Counted from the stretch's first letter, positions 1 to 11,424 are shown. The stretch: 64,000 bases of DNA from JACKBK01 sp963707275 (GCA_963707275.1 CAVPPH010000004.1:248001-312000), one strand, 5' to 3'. Numbers and translations: made by a program. Notes: generated by a model not told the origin, from the letters alone.

Positions 1-2934
1 GGTCAGCGGGAAGGCGCCGCCCCAGGCGCTGCCAGCGATGTATACGCCGTCCCGATCGACAGGTACCAGGAAGAAGGCATCGTCCAGCGCGCTGCCGATA
101 TTGGTGGCGTCGAGGTTGACATCGACGTACGTGCCGACGACTGCCGGGTTGGTGCTGGGTGTCTGCGTCACCAGGCCGTCGAAGTCGGTCAGCGCGTTCC
201 AGAAGCGGATGGTTGCCTGTTCGTCTGACTGATCCATCACCTCGACGTGAACGCCGAACTGCACGCTGTCGTCGCCGGGATTGCCTGTACCCAATCCGCC
301 CGGACCGACCGGCAGGCCGTAGAGCTGCGGCAGCGGCGTGCTGTCTGGCAGCGTCACCCGGGTGGAGTAGTTGCCCTGGCCCGGCAACGCCGCGCTGGCC
401 GAGAAGTAGTTGAAGTAGAGCGATGAGCCGCTGCCCGGATAGAAGAAGCCGGGGTAGTAGCCATAGGAGTTGTGGAAGGCTGGCGTTGCCGGCAGGCTGG
501 GCCAGCTCTTGGTCTCGATGGGCGGCTGCACATACTGCCCGGTGCCGTAGTCTAACCCCAGCGAGGCTGTCCAGGCTGCGGTGGGTGTCAGGCCAAAGAC
601 GGCGTCGCCGGCCAGTGCCCGTCCGCTGGGAGCAGGGCCTGCCCAGCCGTTCTGCAAGTTGGGGAAGGTGGTGTCGAAGCGCTTGGGGAAGTTGTTGGAT
701 TCGACGACGATCAGTCCGAACTTCGGCCCGCAACTGGGAGGCGCACAAATATCGCTGGCGATCTCGTAGTCGAAGTCCTGGCCTACATCGCGCAGCGAAA
801 CGGTCATACCAGGTGTCGTGGCTGGCATCCGGCCGACGATGCTAGTTGGCGGCGGCGCGCCGGTGGTGGCGTATTCGGTGTGGTATGCATCGCGCAGCGA
901 CTGGTCGAAGCCGTTGTCGTCCCGCCACTCGAAGAGGTAATAGCGGTCTGTGCTGTATACGAGGGGCACAGCCAGCCAATCGTTCAACGTCCAGTCGCTG
1001 TAATCGCTGTCAAGGTCGTTCTCATACAGCGTTCCGCTGGCATCAATCAAAAGCAGGTTATCCGCCCACCACCCGGGATTTGTCACAGTGACGTCGGTTT
1101 GGTAGTTCAAGCGCAGATTGATCCTGCGGCCGGCATAGCCTGACAGGTCGAAGCGTAGGTTACCATCGCCCGCGCCGGTCAGTCCCCAGCCCTGGTTGAG
1201 GCCGTTGGGGTTGGTGTCAGTCAGCACGCCGTCCATGTCAGGCAAGCTTGTCCAGGTCAGACCATCGTTGGTCGAGACCTGTAGGAAGCCATAGTCCAAG
1301 TTATCTTCCAAGTCCCAGAACGAGTCGAATGAGAAGATGACCGGGGACACCGCGCTGGTCAGGTTGAAGTCACGAACGACGGTATGAGACTCAAAGTTGC
1401 CCACCGAAGCCCACCAGCCAACGCCCGTACCTGCAAGATTGGGGATCGGACGCTCGTAGTCCGGTAATGTGACGATCAGTCCATCTTCTGTGCCCTGGGG
1501 CGTGTTGCGGGCGCGCCCGATGGTCAGTTCCAACGCAGGATCGGTGTAATCGATGACGGCCGGATGGCGCCAGCCCAGCACGAAGTCCTGCCACAGGTTG
1601 TGACCGACCGGTCGTGTACCTGCCAGCGGCCCGCCCCAGACGCCCACCGAGTTCGCTCCCCACCAGCCGTTGGAGTTGGCCGGGGCGTCGATGCTGTACA
1701 GGTCTGGCAGGCCAAGCTGGTGTTCGAACTCCTCCTGTAATGCGCCTACAGCAAGCTGTTCCGGGTCGATGTTGTAGGCGCCCACGTAGTAATCGTCGGT
1801 CGGGTTCAACGGGGTGCTGAATCCGCAGATTCTGGGCCGCTCGAAGTAGGGCTTCCAGTAGAAGCCGGAGCTGCTGGTGTTCAGCCGGTCCTCGCCGCCG
1901 CCGTTCTGGAAGCCATAGCCGGCGTGGATGGTGATCAACAGGTCGATGACGTGGTCGCCGTTGGCGTCGAACTGGCTGCAGTCCAGCGAGTTGTCGTACT
2001 GTTCCCGGACTGCGTCGATGGCGTCGTAGATGTAATCGCCGGGATGGGCGTCGCTGAAAACCGGCGCAGCGCACGCTCCCGCGCCGCCGTCGTCGCTGTA
2101 TTGGGCATAGCCGTAGTATTCCTGTGAATGGTTGACCGTGACGGGATCCGGCAGGACTGTGCCGCCGATACTGTAGGCGCCGCGCGACATCTCCAGCAGG
2201 TAGTTTTGCAGCGTGTAGCCGCTCAGATCAACCGGTCCGAGCACTGGATGGTCGATGACGCCGTAGCCTGCGTTCGGCCCGATGCCGAAGATCGCCTCCT
2301 GATACTTGGCTATGGTTGGATCGGGCACGTAGAACGTGAAGTTGTCGTCCGCGCCCGGGGGCGGGTCTTCGCCCAGCGCTAACGGTCCCCAGACGAACTC
2401 GGTGGAAACGCATGCGCCGTCCGGGTTGTTGGGATCGGGGTAAGGGCGCATCACAGTGTCTGTGCCGCCGAAGTTGACCACCACTGCCATGATGTTTCTT
2501 GGCGGTAGGGCATCGGGGTCGTTGGATGGGTCGTCATCCAGTAGCGTCCGTTCGCGCTCCTTCAGAACGCGCATCGCCTCGACATCAGGGCCGATGTAGA
2601 AATCCTTGCTGGCATCGAGGTACCATTGCTCGACAGCTTCCTGGATTTGCACAGGGCTGGCATCCGTCGGGATTGCGCCGCCGTCCCGCAGTATCTTTTC
2701 CACTTGATGGGCAGGCGGCAGCGTCATGCTGGTCCACTGCGGGCCTTGGCCTGAAACTGGCGAAGCCGCGGCGTCAGCTTCGTCAGCATGCCAGCGCGTT
2801 GACGCGGCAGGAAGCTGGTTGGTCGGTCCTTCGACTTCTCTCGCACCTGCGGCAAGCGGCGTCAGTGCGGCAACGAGGACTGTAAAGATCGTCGTGAGCG
2901 AAAGTATCCTGGGAAGGCGCGTGGAACTAGGCAT
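1..2934 (-). CDS. M6-family (immune inhibitor A-like) secreted metalloprotease, copy 1, partial
   Basis: Open frame of 978 codons running off the left edge without interruption. It starts at ATG 2932-2934 behind a GAAGGAGC ribosome site, with a signal peptide (MPSSTRLPRILSL then a hydrophobic run ending near LAAGA). The M6 catalytic domain follows, with IDPEQLAVGALQ and then the zinc motif region EEFEHQLGLPD at residues about 401-411. A MAM/jelly-roll-like region after it has FSFDSFWDLEDNLDYGF and STNDGLTWTSLPDMDG, and a second beta domain leads to the window edge. Family members are extracellular zinc endopeptidases. The canonical HExxHxxGxxD is EExxHxxGxxD here, so the first zinc ligand is Glu and activity is uncertain. 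It is the first of three tandem paralogues and has its own promoter at 3114-3142. Confidence 0.85.
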   Translation of the reverse strand, partial: MPSSTRLPRILSLTTIFTVLVAALTPLAAGAREVEGPTNQLPAASTRWHADEADAAASPVSGQGPQWTSMTLPPAHQVEKILRDGGAIPTDASPVQIQEAVEQWYLDASKDFYIGPDVEAMRVLKERERTLLDDDPSNDPDALPPRNIMAVVVNFGGTDTVMRPYPDPNNPDGACVSTEFVWGPLALGEDPPPGADDNFTFYVPDPTIAKYQEAIFGIGPNAGYGVIDHPVLGPVDLSGYTLQNYLLEMSRGAYSIGGTVLPDPVTVNHSQEYYGYAQYSDDGGAGACAAPVFSDAHPGDYIYDAIDAVREQYDNSLDCSQFDANGDHVIDLLITIHAGYGFQNGGGEDRLNTSSSGFYWKPYFERPRICGFSTPLNPTDDYYVGAYNIDPEQLAVGALQEEFEHQLGLPDLYSIDAPANSNGWWGANSVGVWGGPLAGTRPVGHNLWQDFVLGWRHPAVIDYTDPALELTIGRARNTPQGTEDGLIVTLPDYERPIPNLAGTGVGWWASVGNFESHTVVRDFNLTSAVSPVIFSFDSFWDLEDNLDYGFLQVSTNDGLTWTSLPDMDGVLTDTNPNGLNQGWGLTGAGDGNLRFDLSGYAGRRINLRLNYQTDVTVTNPGWWADNLLLIDASGTLYENDLDSDYSDWTLNDWLAVPLVYSTDRYYLFEWRDDNGFDQSLRDAYHTEYATTGAPPPTSIVGRMPATTPGMTVSLRDVGQDFDYEIASDICAPPSCGPKFGLIVVESNNFPKRFDTTFPNLQNGWAGPAPSGRALAGDAVFGLTPTAAWTASLGLDYGTGQYVQPPIETKSWPSLPATPAFHNSYGYYPGFFYPGSGSSLYFNYFSASAALPGQGNYSTRVTLPDSTPLPQLYGLPVGPGGLGTGNPGDDSVQFGVHVEVMDQSDEQATIRFWNALTDFDGLVTQTPSTNPAVVGTYVDVNLDATNIGSALDDAFFLVPVDRDGVYIAGSAWGGAFPLT

Positions 2935-3113
2935 GACTGCTCCTTCTGTGGTCCGATAAGAAGAGTGGACTGCAGGTGAGAACCTCCGCAATGTATTGTC
3001 ACTGCGGTGCGGATCGTGTGCCAATCAGCGAAGATCGCCGCGTTTGTCACTTGCCGGAATTTGTTGGATTGTTTGCACTTCGATTGTGTAGGGCACGGAT
3101 GGCGATAGTCGGG

Positions 3114-3142
3114 ATTATACCGGACGCGGCGGGCATTGTCAA
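3114..3142 (-). promoter_or_regulatory. sigma70-type promoter of M6 protease copy 1
   Basis: Read on the minus strand: TTGACA (3137-3142), a 17-base spacer, then TATAAT (3114-3119). Both hexamers match consensus perfectly. The start codon lies about 170 nt downstream, giving a long leader. Nothing else was recognised in the 2935-3153 gap. Confidence 0.8.
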
Positions 3143-3153
3143 TGGTTCCTGCT

Positions 3154-3194
3154 GCAAAAAAAGTGCGGAGGCTGCCCGTTGACAACCTCCGCTC
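3154..3194 (-). terminator. rho-independent terminator of M6 protease copy 2
   Basis: On the minus strand a GC-rich stem (GCGGAGGTTG pairing with the segment ending CCTCCGC, with G-U pairs) is followed by seven T. It sits just beyond the copy 2 stop codon. A second small hairpin (gtccggct/agccggac, 3211-3229) lies between the stop and this terminator. Confidence 0.8.
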
Positions 3195-3242
3195 TTCATT
3201 TCAGGGTAGGGTCCGGCTACCAGCCGGACTTACATGTTTGGA

Positions 3243-3960
3243 TTAGTTGGCCGTACGGTAGTACACGCGGATGTAGCCGAGCTTGGACGGATCCCAGTAT
3301 TCCTTGGTGGCCAGGCCGTAGTGTACGCCGGAAGCGTTCACATCCGACTTGATCAGGAAGCCCTGGTTCGCGCCGCTGCGCAGCATGTCTTCCACTGCTG
3401 CGGTGACGTCCAGCCGCAGCCAGGTGCCGATCTTGCCGGAGCCCAGGTGGTTGGGCACGCCGCCGGGACCGTAGTCGCCGCCGGGCATCGTCCATGGCAT
3501 CCACCAGTTGACTGCGTAAGGCATCCACTCAGTGGTGGCGGGATGGGCGGTCACGTTCTCCAGCACCGAGGTTGACCACGAGCCGAACTTGCGGCCTTCA
3601 ACGACGTAGAGGTAGAGCCATGCCTGGTCTACCGCCGAGTCGCGCGCAATGCCGTTGAGCGGGGTGTGGACGACCGGTCGCATCTGGTCGTAGAAGCCGA
3701 GCCACATGGTCTGGTCTGAGCCGAAGAAGGTGTTGGGGCGGGTGCCATTGATGAAGCTGTCGCGGTCGACGTTGAAGCGCATAGAGCGATCCACCGGGTA
3801 GCCGCTATTGTCGATGACCTCGAGACCCTCACCACCGACGTTAGAGACCAGCGTGGCTCCGTCGAAGATGGCTGCCGTATGGCGTACCTCGCTGGGAGCG
3901 TTGGTGATCTTGACGGCGAAGCCGAAGTCGACGTTGAAGCCCGTGGGTATCTCGCCAGAC
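3243..3960. repeat. Near-identical 3' segment shared with 7442-8160
   Basis: The 3' ends of M6 copies 2 and 3 are close to identical at DNA level over roughly 0.7 kb, whereas their 5' halves are diverged. The two segments are direct repeats in the same orientation. This is compatible with recent gene conversion, and it is a likely source of assembly error. Confidence 0.7.
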
Positions 3961-6900
3961 CAAGCCACAGCGACCACGTCCTCGGGGCCAGCCTCGACAG
4001 CCAGGTTGGCCAGGTCGGTCAGACCCTTTTCAGCCGCGAGCTGGGCGGCGTAGGCCGCTGTCAGCGGGTAAGCGCCGCCGTAGGCGCTGCCCATGACATA
4101 TTCGGTGTCAGGATCGACCGGAACCATGAAGAGGCCATCGGGCAGCGCGCTGCCGATGTTGGTGGCGTTGACCATGACGTCGACATAGGTGCCCATGACG
4201 GCCGGGTTGGTGCTGGCCGTCTGGGTTACCATGCCGTCGAAGTCCGTCATGGCGTTCCAGAAGCGGATGGTGGCCTGCTCGTCGGACTGTTCCAGCACTT
4301 CGACGTGGATGCCGTACTGTACGTGGTTGTCGCCGGGGTTGCCGGTGCCCAGGCCAGCCGGGACCGATGGGGACGCCGTACAGATCCGGGAACGGCGTGC
4401 CGTCAGGAAGGTGATCCTGGTCGTGTAGTTGCCCTGAGCCGGTACCGCCGCACTGCCATCGAAGTAGCTGTGAGAACACACATGTTGCCGTTGCCGGGAT
4501 AGAAGAAGCCGGGGTAGTAGCCATACGAGTTCGTGGAAGGCAGGGACTCCGGGCTCGCTTGACCAGGTCTTCATCTCCAGCGGCGGATCAGACATACTGT
4601 CCGGTATCGTAGTCGTAGCCCAGGTGTGCCGTCCACTCGTCGGTGGGCGTAGTGCCCAAAGGCCGCGTCGCCAGGCAGCGCCCGACCACTTGGAGTTGGA
4701 CCAACGTAGCCACCGGATACACTGGGGAAGAGCGTGTCGAAGCGCTTGGGCGAAGTCATGCGAACTCGACGACGATCAGGGCGTGCTTCGGCGCCATAGC
4801 TCGGGGAATCGCACAGATGTCGCTGCCGATCTCGTAGTCGAAGTCCTTGCTCATGTCACGGTAGGTGACCGTCATGCCGGGCGTGGTGGCGGGCAGGCGA
4901 TCGACAATGACCCTCCTCGGGATGGCCACCGCTATAGTAGAAGTGGTAGGGGTCGTTCAGGGACTGGTCGAAGCCGTTGTCATCGCGCCATTCGAACAGG
5001 TAGTACTGCTCGCTGATTTGCGTGAACGGCACCACGATCCAGCCCTCGACGGTCCAGTCGCTGAAGTTGGTCTCCAGGTCGTTGAAGTAGAGGTTGCCGC
5101 TGGCGTCGTCCACCGAGATGTTGTCTACCCAGAAGCCGGGATTGGCGACAGCCGGGTCGGTCACGTAGCTGATGCGGGTCCAGACCGAACTGAGGCCCAC
5201 GGCGCTGCTGATGTCGAAGCGCAGGTTGGCCTGCGCCCTGGCCCGGTCAAGCCCCAGCCCAGATTGTTGCCGTTGGGGTCGGTGTCGGTCAGGATGCCAT
5301 CCATGTCGGGCAGGGTCGTCCAGGTGGCGCCGCCGTCGGTGGAGACTTCGAAGAAGCCGTAGTCCCAGTCCTCCTCGATGTCCCAGTAGGCGTCAAAGGA
5401 GAAGATCGCCTGGCCCGTGGCGCCGCTGAGGTCCCACTCGCGGTAGACCCGGTTGTCCATCATGTCGCCCGAGGTGGACCACCAGCCGATGCCGGTGCCG
5501 GCCAGGTTTTCGATCGAAGTCTCCTTGGTCGGCAACATGACGATCAGGCCATCCTCGGTGCCTTCCGGCTTGTAGCGGGCGCGGCCGATGGTGACCTCCA
5601 GTGCAGGGTCGTCGTAGTTGACGATCACGGGATTGCGCCAGCCAAGGACGAAGTCCTGCCACAGGTTGTGGCCGACGGGCCGGGTGCCGCCGAGCGGACC
5701 ACCCCAGACGCCGGAGGAGTGTGCGCCCCACCATGCGTTGGAGTTGGAATTGCCATCGGTCGAGTACAGATCGGGCAGGCCGAACTGGTGCTCGAACTCT
5801 TCCTGGATCGCGCCGACGTCGAGCTGTTCCGGATCGACGTTAAAGCCGCGACGTAGTAGTCGTCGCTCGGGTCGGCCGGCGTGCTGTGGCCGCAGATTTG
5901 CTAGCGGTGTCTGCAGCGCCGAACTGCTGGTGCTCAGGCGATCTTCGCCGCCACCCTTCTGGTAGCCGCGGCCGGCGTGGATCATGACGAAGACGTCGAT
6001 TTCCGTGGTCGCCGTCGGCGTCGAACATGCTGCAGTCCAGGGTATCGGTGAACTGGTCTTGCACGGCTTCGATGACATCCGGCGCAAACTGCCGGTAGTT
6101 GGCATCGCTGAAGGTGGGTGAGGTACAGGGCCCGACGCCGCCGTCGTCATCGTAGCGGGCATAGCCGTAGTACTCCTGCGTGTGGGTGACGGTCACCGTC
6201 GTTGGGCAGCACGCCGCCGCCGGCCGCGATATAAGGTCGCGCGACATCTCCAGCAGGTAGTTCTGCAGCGTAGAGCCGCTCAGGTCGACCAGGCCCGAGC
6301 ACCGGATGCTCGATGATGCCGTAGCCGGCATCGGGTCCCTCGCCGAAGAAGGCCTCCTCGTATTCGTCGACGGTGAAGGTATCGGCTTAAAGAACTCGGA
6401 AGTTGTCGCGCGGGCCGGGAGGCGGATCATCGCCAAAATCCAGCGGGCCCCAGGTGAATTCGGTGTCCACACACGCGCCACCCGGGTTGTCAGGATCCGG
6501 ATAGGGGCGAGTGATCGTGTCGGTGCCGTCGAACTCGACGAGTGACCGCCATCAGGCTCCTTGGGCGGGGTGGGCAGCATCAAGTCCTCAGGCTGAGCGT
6601 CGTTGTCAGCAGCTGCCTCTCCCGCGCCTCCAGCTTGCGGAAGGCCAGCGGATCAGGCCCGATGTAGGCATCCTTTTGGGCCTTCTGGGTACCACTGGCG
6701 ATGACTGTCTCGATCTGCTTCAGGGCTGGCGTTCAGCGGAATGGCGCCGTTGTCCTCAGCATGTTTCTTGACATGTCGTCGGGCGGCATACGCACGCTTC
6801 GCCAGGTATCGCCGAGATCGCGGGCTACAGGATACGTACGCCGGAGCCTCTTTTACCTGCCAGAGCGTCGGTCCGGTGTTGACGACCACGTCATCACCGC

Positions 6901-7003
6901 TGGTGTCGCGTGCCAGGGCAGTAGCAGGCAAGGCTGCTGCGAGCACCATTGACAGAATAAGTAAGACTGCCAGTGGCCGGCCAAGTAATTTCGGGCTTGT
7001 CAT
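3243..7003 (-). CDS. M6-family secreted metalloprotease, copy 2 (multiple frameshifts)
   Basis: Begins at ATG 7001-7003 behind GAGGAGGA, with a clear signal peptide (MTSPKLLGRPLAVLLI...LPATALA). Protein similarity to copies 1 and 3 is continuous to the TAA at 3243, but the reading frame changes at least eight times between about 6850 and 4400, so the span is reconstructed from fragments. The zinc region reads EEFEHQFGLPD (5770-5802), again with Glu in place of the first His. Middle MAM-like domains follow. The C-terminal 330 residues form a DNRLRE-like beta domain (AWLYLYVVEGRKFG ... WLRLDVTAAVEDML) almost identical to copy 3. The damage may be consensus error, because copies 2 and 3 share long near-identical DNA that is hard to assemble; true decay cannot be excluded. 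Confidence 0.75.
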
Positions 7004-7316
7004 GGTTCCTCCTCAAATCAAAACTATGCGCGGGTTCAATGCGCAGGGGGCCGCGACGCAAGGGACGCGCGGCAAAACGCCAATGCTATTTGGTGTGCTT
7101 GTGGCTGTATGGCTCGCTACCTCCTTGTAGTTGGCTCAGGGGAGCCGCAGTATTGTACGACTGAATTCCTCCACAGATAAAAGCTATAGCTACAACAGTT
7201 GTATAGGTATGAACATGATACTTAAGAGAGGAGCGCCAGGTTGCGACGAGCTTGACGGCATCGTCGGAACGTCACAAGGGCTGTTTGAGGCCAGATTCAC
7301 TGACGCTGACAGCTAA

Positions 7317-7345
7317 ATTATAGCGGATGAGAGGGGCGTTGTCAA
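7317..7345 (-). promoter_or_regulatory. sigma70-type promoter of M6 protease copy 2
   Basis: Minus strand: TTGACA (7340-7345), 17-base spacer, TATAAT (7317-7322), again perfect hexamers. The leader to the ATG at 7003 is about 305 nt. I saw no gene in the 7004-7354 gap. Confidence 0.78.
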
Positions 7346-7354
7346 TGGTCTCGT

Positions 7355-7399
7355 GAATAATAAAACGAGCGGAGGTTGCCTGCTGGCAGCCTCCGCTCG
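7355..7399 (-). terminator. rho-independent terminator of M6 protease copy 3
   Basis: Minus strand: a 15-bp stem (cgagcggaggctgcc / ggcaacctccgctcg, one G-U pair, 4-base loop) followed by TTTTATTATT. It overlaps the upstream side of the copy 2 promoter region. A perfect 16-nt palindrome (gttcggctagccgaac, 7414-7429) lies between the stop codon and the stem. Confidence 0.85.
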
Positions 7400-7441
7400 C
7401 GGTTCAACAGTATGTTCGGCTAGCCGAACTTACCCTTTGGA

Positions 7442-10400
7442 TCAGTTGGCTGTGCGGAAGTACACACGGATGTAGCCGAGCTTGGACGGATCCCAGTATT
7501 CCTTGGTGGCCAGGCCGTAGTGAACGCCTGACTGGTTGATCGAGCTGTTGATCAGGAATCCCTGGTTCTCGCCGCTACGCAGCATGTCCTCTACCGCCGC
7601 AGTGATGTCCAGCCGCAGCCAGGTGTTGATCTTGCCTGAACCCAGGTGGTTGGGCACGCCGCCGGGACCGTAGTCGCCGCCGGGCATCGTCCATGGCATC
7701 CACCAGTTGACGGCGTAGGGCATCCATTCGGTGGTAGCCGGGTGCGCCGTCACGTTCTCCAGCACGGAGGTCGACCAGTTGCCGAACTTGCGGCCTTCGG
7801 TGACGTAGAGGTAGAGCCATGCCTGGTCTACCGCCGAAGTCACGCGGGATGCCGTTGAGCGGGGTGTGGACGACCGGTCGCATCTGGTCGTAGAAGCCGA
7901 CCCACATGGTCTGGTCAGAGCCGTAGTACATGCCGGGCTGAGTGCCGTTGATGTAGCTGTCGCGGTCGACGTTGAAGCGCATCGAGCGATCCACCGGATA
8001 GCCGCTGTTGTCGATGACATCGACCGTCTCACCGTCAACGCTGCCGATCAGCGTCGCGCCGTCGAAGATCGCGGCGGTGTACTGCACGGTGGCCGGTGCA
8101 TTGGTGACCTGTGTTGCGAAGCCGAAGTCGACGTTGAAGCCGGTGGGCACTTCGCCCGACCATGCGACCGCGACCACGTCGTCAGGATTGCGTCCTTCCG
8201 CTGCGTTGGCCAGATCGGTCAGGCCCTTTTCAGCGGCCAGTTGAGCCGCATAGGCCGCACTCAGCGGGTAGGCGCCGCCGTAGGCGCTACCCATAACGTA
8301 TTCGGTGTCAGGATCGACGGGGACCATGAACAGGGCGTCTGCCACTGCACCACCGGTGTTGGTGGTGTTGACGTTGACGTCGAGGTAGGTGCCCATGACC
8401 GCCGGGTTGGTGCTGGCCGTCTGGGTTACCATGCCATCGAACTCGGTCATGGCGTTCCAGAACTTGATCTGGCCCCAGCTACCGTCGGATGCCTGGTCCA
8501 TAACTTGCAGGTGAATGCCATACTGTACGTGTGTATCCCCTGGGTTACCAGTGCCCGAAGGCCAGTCCCAGAAGCCGTACCATGCCCCGAGTTCTGGCAT
8601 TCGCTGGAGGAACCCAGTGCCTTCAGGATACTCCATCGGGCCCACGCCGTAGACATCCCTCGCAGGGATGACCACACTCGAATCGCGCTCTTTGGCGACC
8701 CAGTAGTAGGCAGGTCCACGCGGGTCGTCGATGGCGCGAATGTTCGTGTACTCCAAGCCCGGATAGTAGCCCATGCTGTCATGGAAGGCAGACACTGGTT
8801 CCTGAGCAGGATACTCGAAGTCGGGGTTACCCCACCGGCTTGGATTACCCGGCAGCTGGGTCACGTAGAACGATGCCAGATTGTCGAGCCCAAAGGCTGC
8901 GTCGCGCATGCCGTAGCAGCGGTAGGCAGTGTTGGCACGGGCATTGTGAGCGAAAACCGAGGTCGCGTCGCGCAGCGGATCCGGGTGTGCATCAACGACC
9001 AGCGCTTTGCCTTTGGGGCCGAAGCTTGGATTGTCGGACAGGTAGTCGTAGATCTCGTTGGCTGTGTACTTGTGGTCGTTGATGTACCAGACCAGCATGC
9101 CGAAGTTCTCGACATCGCAGCGCCCCGAAGCCAGGTTCGCGTCGGCGCCGTCGTTGTTGCGCCATTCTACGAGGTAGTAGTGCGGGTAGGTGAAGACGCC
9201 ATCGCTGATTGTCCAGCCTTCAGTCGGATCAACCATCCACGCACCCATTCCGCTTTCCACGTCATCGAAGAGGACGGTTCCTGCATCGGTTGTCACTTCG
9301 ATGTCATCGACCCACCAGCCGTTACCCAAGGTCGCCCAGTCGGTGGCGTAGCGGAAGGCCAGCCATATTTCCTGACCGGCATAGGCGCTCAGGTCGAAAA
9401 ACTCTTGTGTCCAGTCATCGATATGGCCGGTCAGACCAGGCAGGTTGTCGACCACGTAGTCGATGGCGCTGGGATCGTGGTCAAAGGTCGTGTTGGCGTT
9501 CTCGAGGCTGGTCCAGGTAGCGCCATCGTCGGTTGAGACTTGAACGAAGCCAAAGTCCCAGGCCTCCTCGATGTCGTACTTGTTCCAGAACGTCAAGGTC
9601 GCGCTGGTAGCGCCGCTGAGGTCGACTGGCCGGAATACCAGGTTGTTCATCAAATTCTCGCGGCCACCCCACCACATGTGAATTGGGCTGTGAGCCGTTT
9701 CTATCTGTTCAACCTGTTCCGGCAGCGTGATCAGTACCGAATCGTACTCGCCCGGCGCAGGATTTGATCCCTGCGAAAGCACGACCTCTGTGCCGGATCA
9801 TCATAGTTCACGACCAGCGTGTTCAGCCAGCCCCAGCCTAGCTTGTGCCAGGGATCCATGCCAACTGCGGAACTGTCCCAGGGAACGCCATGACCGCGCA
9901 AGTCGGACATCTGGCTCCAAATGCCGGCCGAGGTTTCGCCGTAGCCATACGAGTACAGGTCGTCTGCACCGAGGCGATGACCGTACTCGTGAATGAACAC
10001 GGAGATGCCGCCGGTCTCGCCCTGCACGATGTAGCTGCCAGTACGGATGTCGTCGTCGGTGTCGCAAACGCCGTCGGGGCCTGGATCGACGCAGTAGTCC
10101 ACGCTGGAGCTATGCGGCCAAATCGCGTGCTCGTTAGCATTCGCATTCGCCTCGTCCACATCAGCTGTTACCATTAAGATGGTATCGACGCGGCCATCAC
10201 CGTTGTTGTCATACTGGCTCCAATCGAAGCCAGGCATGTTGGTGTTGATCCAGTCAACGGCATCCATGATAGCCGTCTTGGGTGTGCCGTAGTCAACCCT
10301 GATGGTGCCGTTCGGGTTGTTGTAATAGCCATCAGAGCCACCTGCATTCTGGACACTCTGCGACAAGGCGCCAGGGCAAAGGTCGGCTCCGTACCAGGGC

Positions 10401-11119
10401 ATCGCATGCGGAAGCGGAATCCAGCCGACTACATCACCCTCAATGGTGAAGTCGCCTTTTGAGACATTCTCATAATACTCTCGCAGGGACGTGTTGACAT
10501 CGATTGTGACCGGATCGCCATTGCCCGCGTTGTAGTTGTAGGAAAGGCCATCCCCGAAAACCAGATCCTGATAGTATTCGTGATTGAAATCCGGCGCCCA
10601 CATAGTGAAGCCGAAGTCCGGCGTCTCGCGCCTTTATAAGCATACTCCGCTGAGGGCGGTACCGGTACCTCGTTATGCAGCGTTGGTGTGTAGGTGAAGG
10701 TCGTCGTCTCGGAAATCACGTTGGTGCAGTCACCGAAGTCGGAGAACTCAACTTCTTCGGCCACGCCGTAGGGGTCCCATGTGTTGCCGGGTTCCCAGGT
10801 AACAACGTCGGTGCCAGCAAACTCTACCAAAAGCACCAGCACCTTGCCGACGCCTGTGACGGCCAGTGATCCTGCCTCTGTCTGGTTGCCCTGCAGGATC
10901 GCCGTTTCCACGAGGCGCGCGTTGGCGATACATCTCAGGATCGGGCTGATCCTTCGGAGGGAATTGCTTTGCCCCAGCGACTGGTCGTTCTTGAACGTCG
11001 CCAGGGCCGGTCGGTGCGGTGTCGCCGGAAGCGATCGCCGAAAGCGGAGTGATCAGCATGGCTGCGATCACAAGAAGGGTCATAATCTTGACCCGGTGGT
11101 GAGAGTGTTGAGAATTCAA
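7442..11119 (-). CDS. M6-family secreted metalloprotease, copy 3 (frameshifted, canonical HEYGH)
   Basis: Starts at TTG 11117-11119, chosen because AAGGAGGA lies just upstream (11124-11131) and a signal peptide follows (VKIMTLLVIAAMLITPLSAIA). Frame changes occur near 10915, 10615, 9785 and 7838; otherwise about 1220 residues. The M6 domain carries the full zinc motif HEYGHRLGADD (9962-9991), so this copy should be catalytically competent. Downstream are a MAM-like domain (VDLSGATSATLTFWNKYDI) and a DNRLRE-like C-terminal domain ending in GYIRVYFRTAN. The last 330 residues are nearly identical to copy 2, while the catalytic half differs strongly. Expected to be secreted. The family is known for proteolysis of host or competitor proteins; the substrate here is unknown. 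Confidence 0.82.
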
Positions 11120-11394
11120 TGTGTCCTCCTTCTCAAACTGTTAGGGGTGGAATGTTGGAATCGAAACAGCTAGCGCGAAAAAAGCACTAAGAGACCATGT
11201 TTTCAACGAGAGGTATCACCTCCTATGTGAGAGCGAATGGTGACGCCTGGCGAGCTCTGCCAGGCCCAGTATGACTGAAAAATACGAGGGGAAGTCGTTG
11301 CGACAGGGCAGACGTTTTGGGCTGTTGATCACGACCAGTGTTTTGCATGGACGAAACACCTGATGTGATCAGATTTTAAAACGCTACCGCGGTC

Positions 11395-11424
11395 ATTATA
11401 GTGCTTTTCGGCACGTTTTGTCAA
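11395..11424 (-). promoter_or_regulatory. sigma70-type promoter of M6 protease copy 3
   Basis: Minus strand: TTGACA (11419-11424), 18-base spacer, TATAAT (11395-11400). The leader of about 270 nt to the TTG start contains a small hairpin (gcctggc/gccaggc, 11245-11265). No gene was seen in the 11120-11484 gap. Confidence 0.75.

Noticed and set aside
7866..9536. A 556-codon plus-strand open frame opposite M6 protease copy 3
   Set aside because: Antisense shadow of the protease coding frame; no ribosome site or domain.
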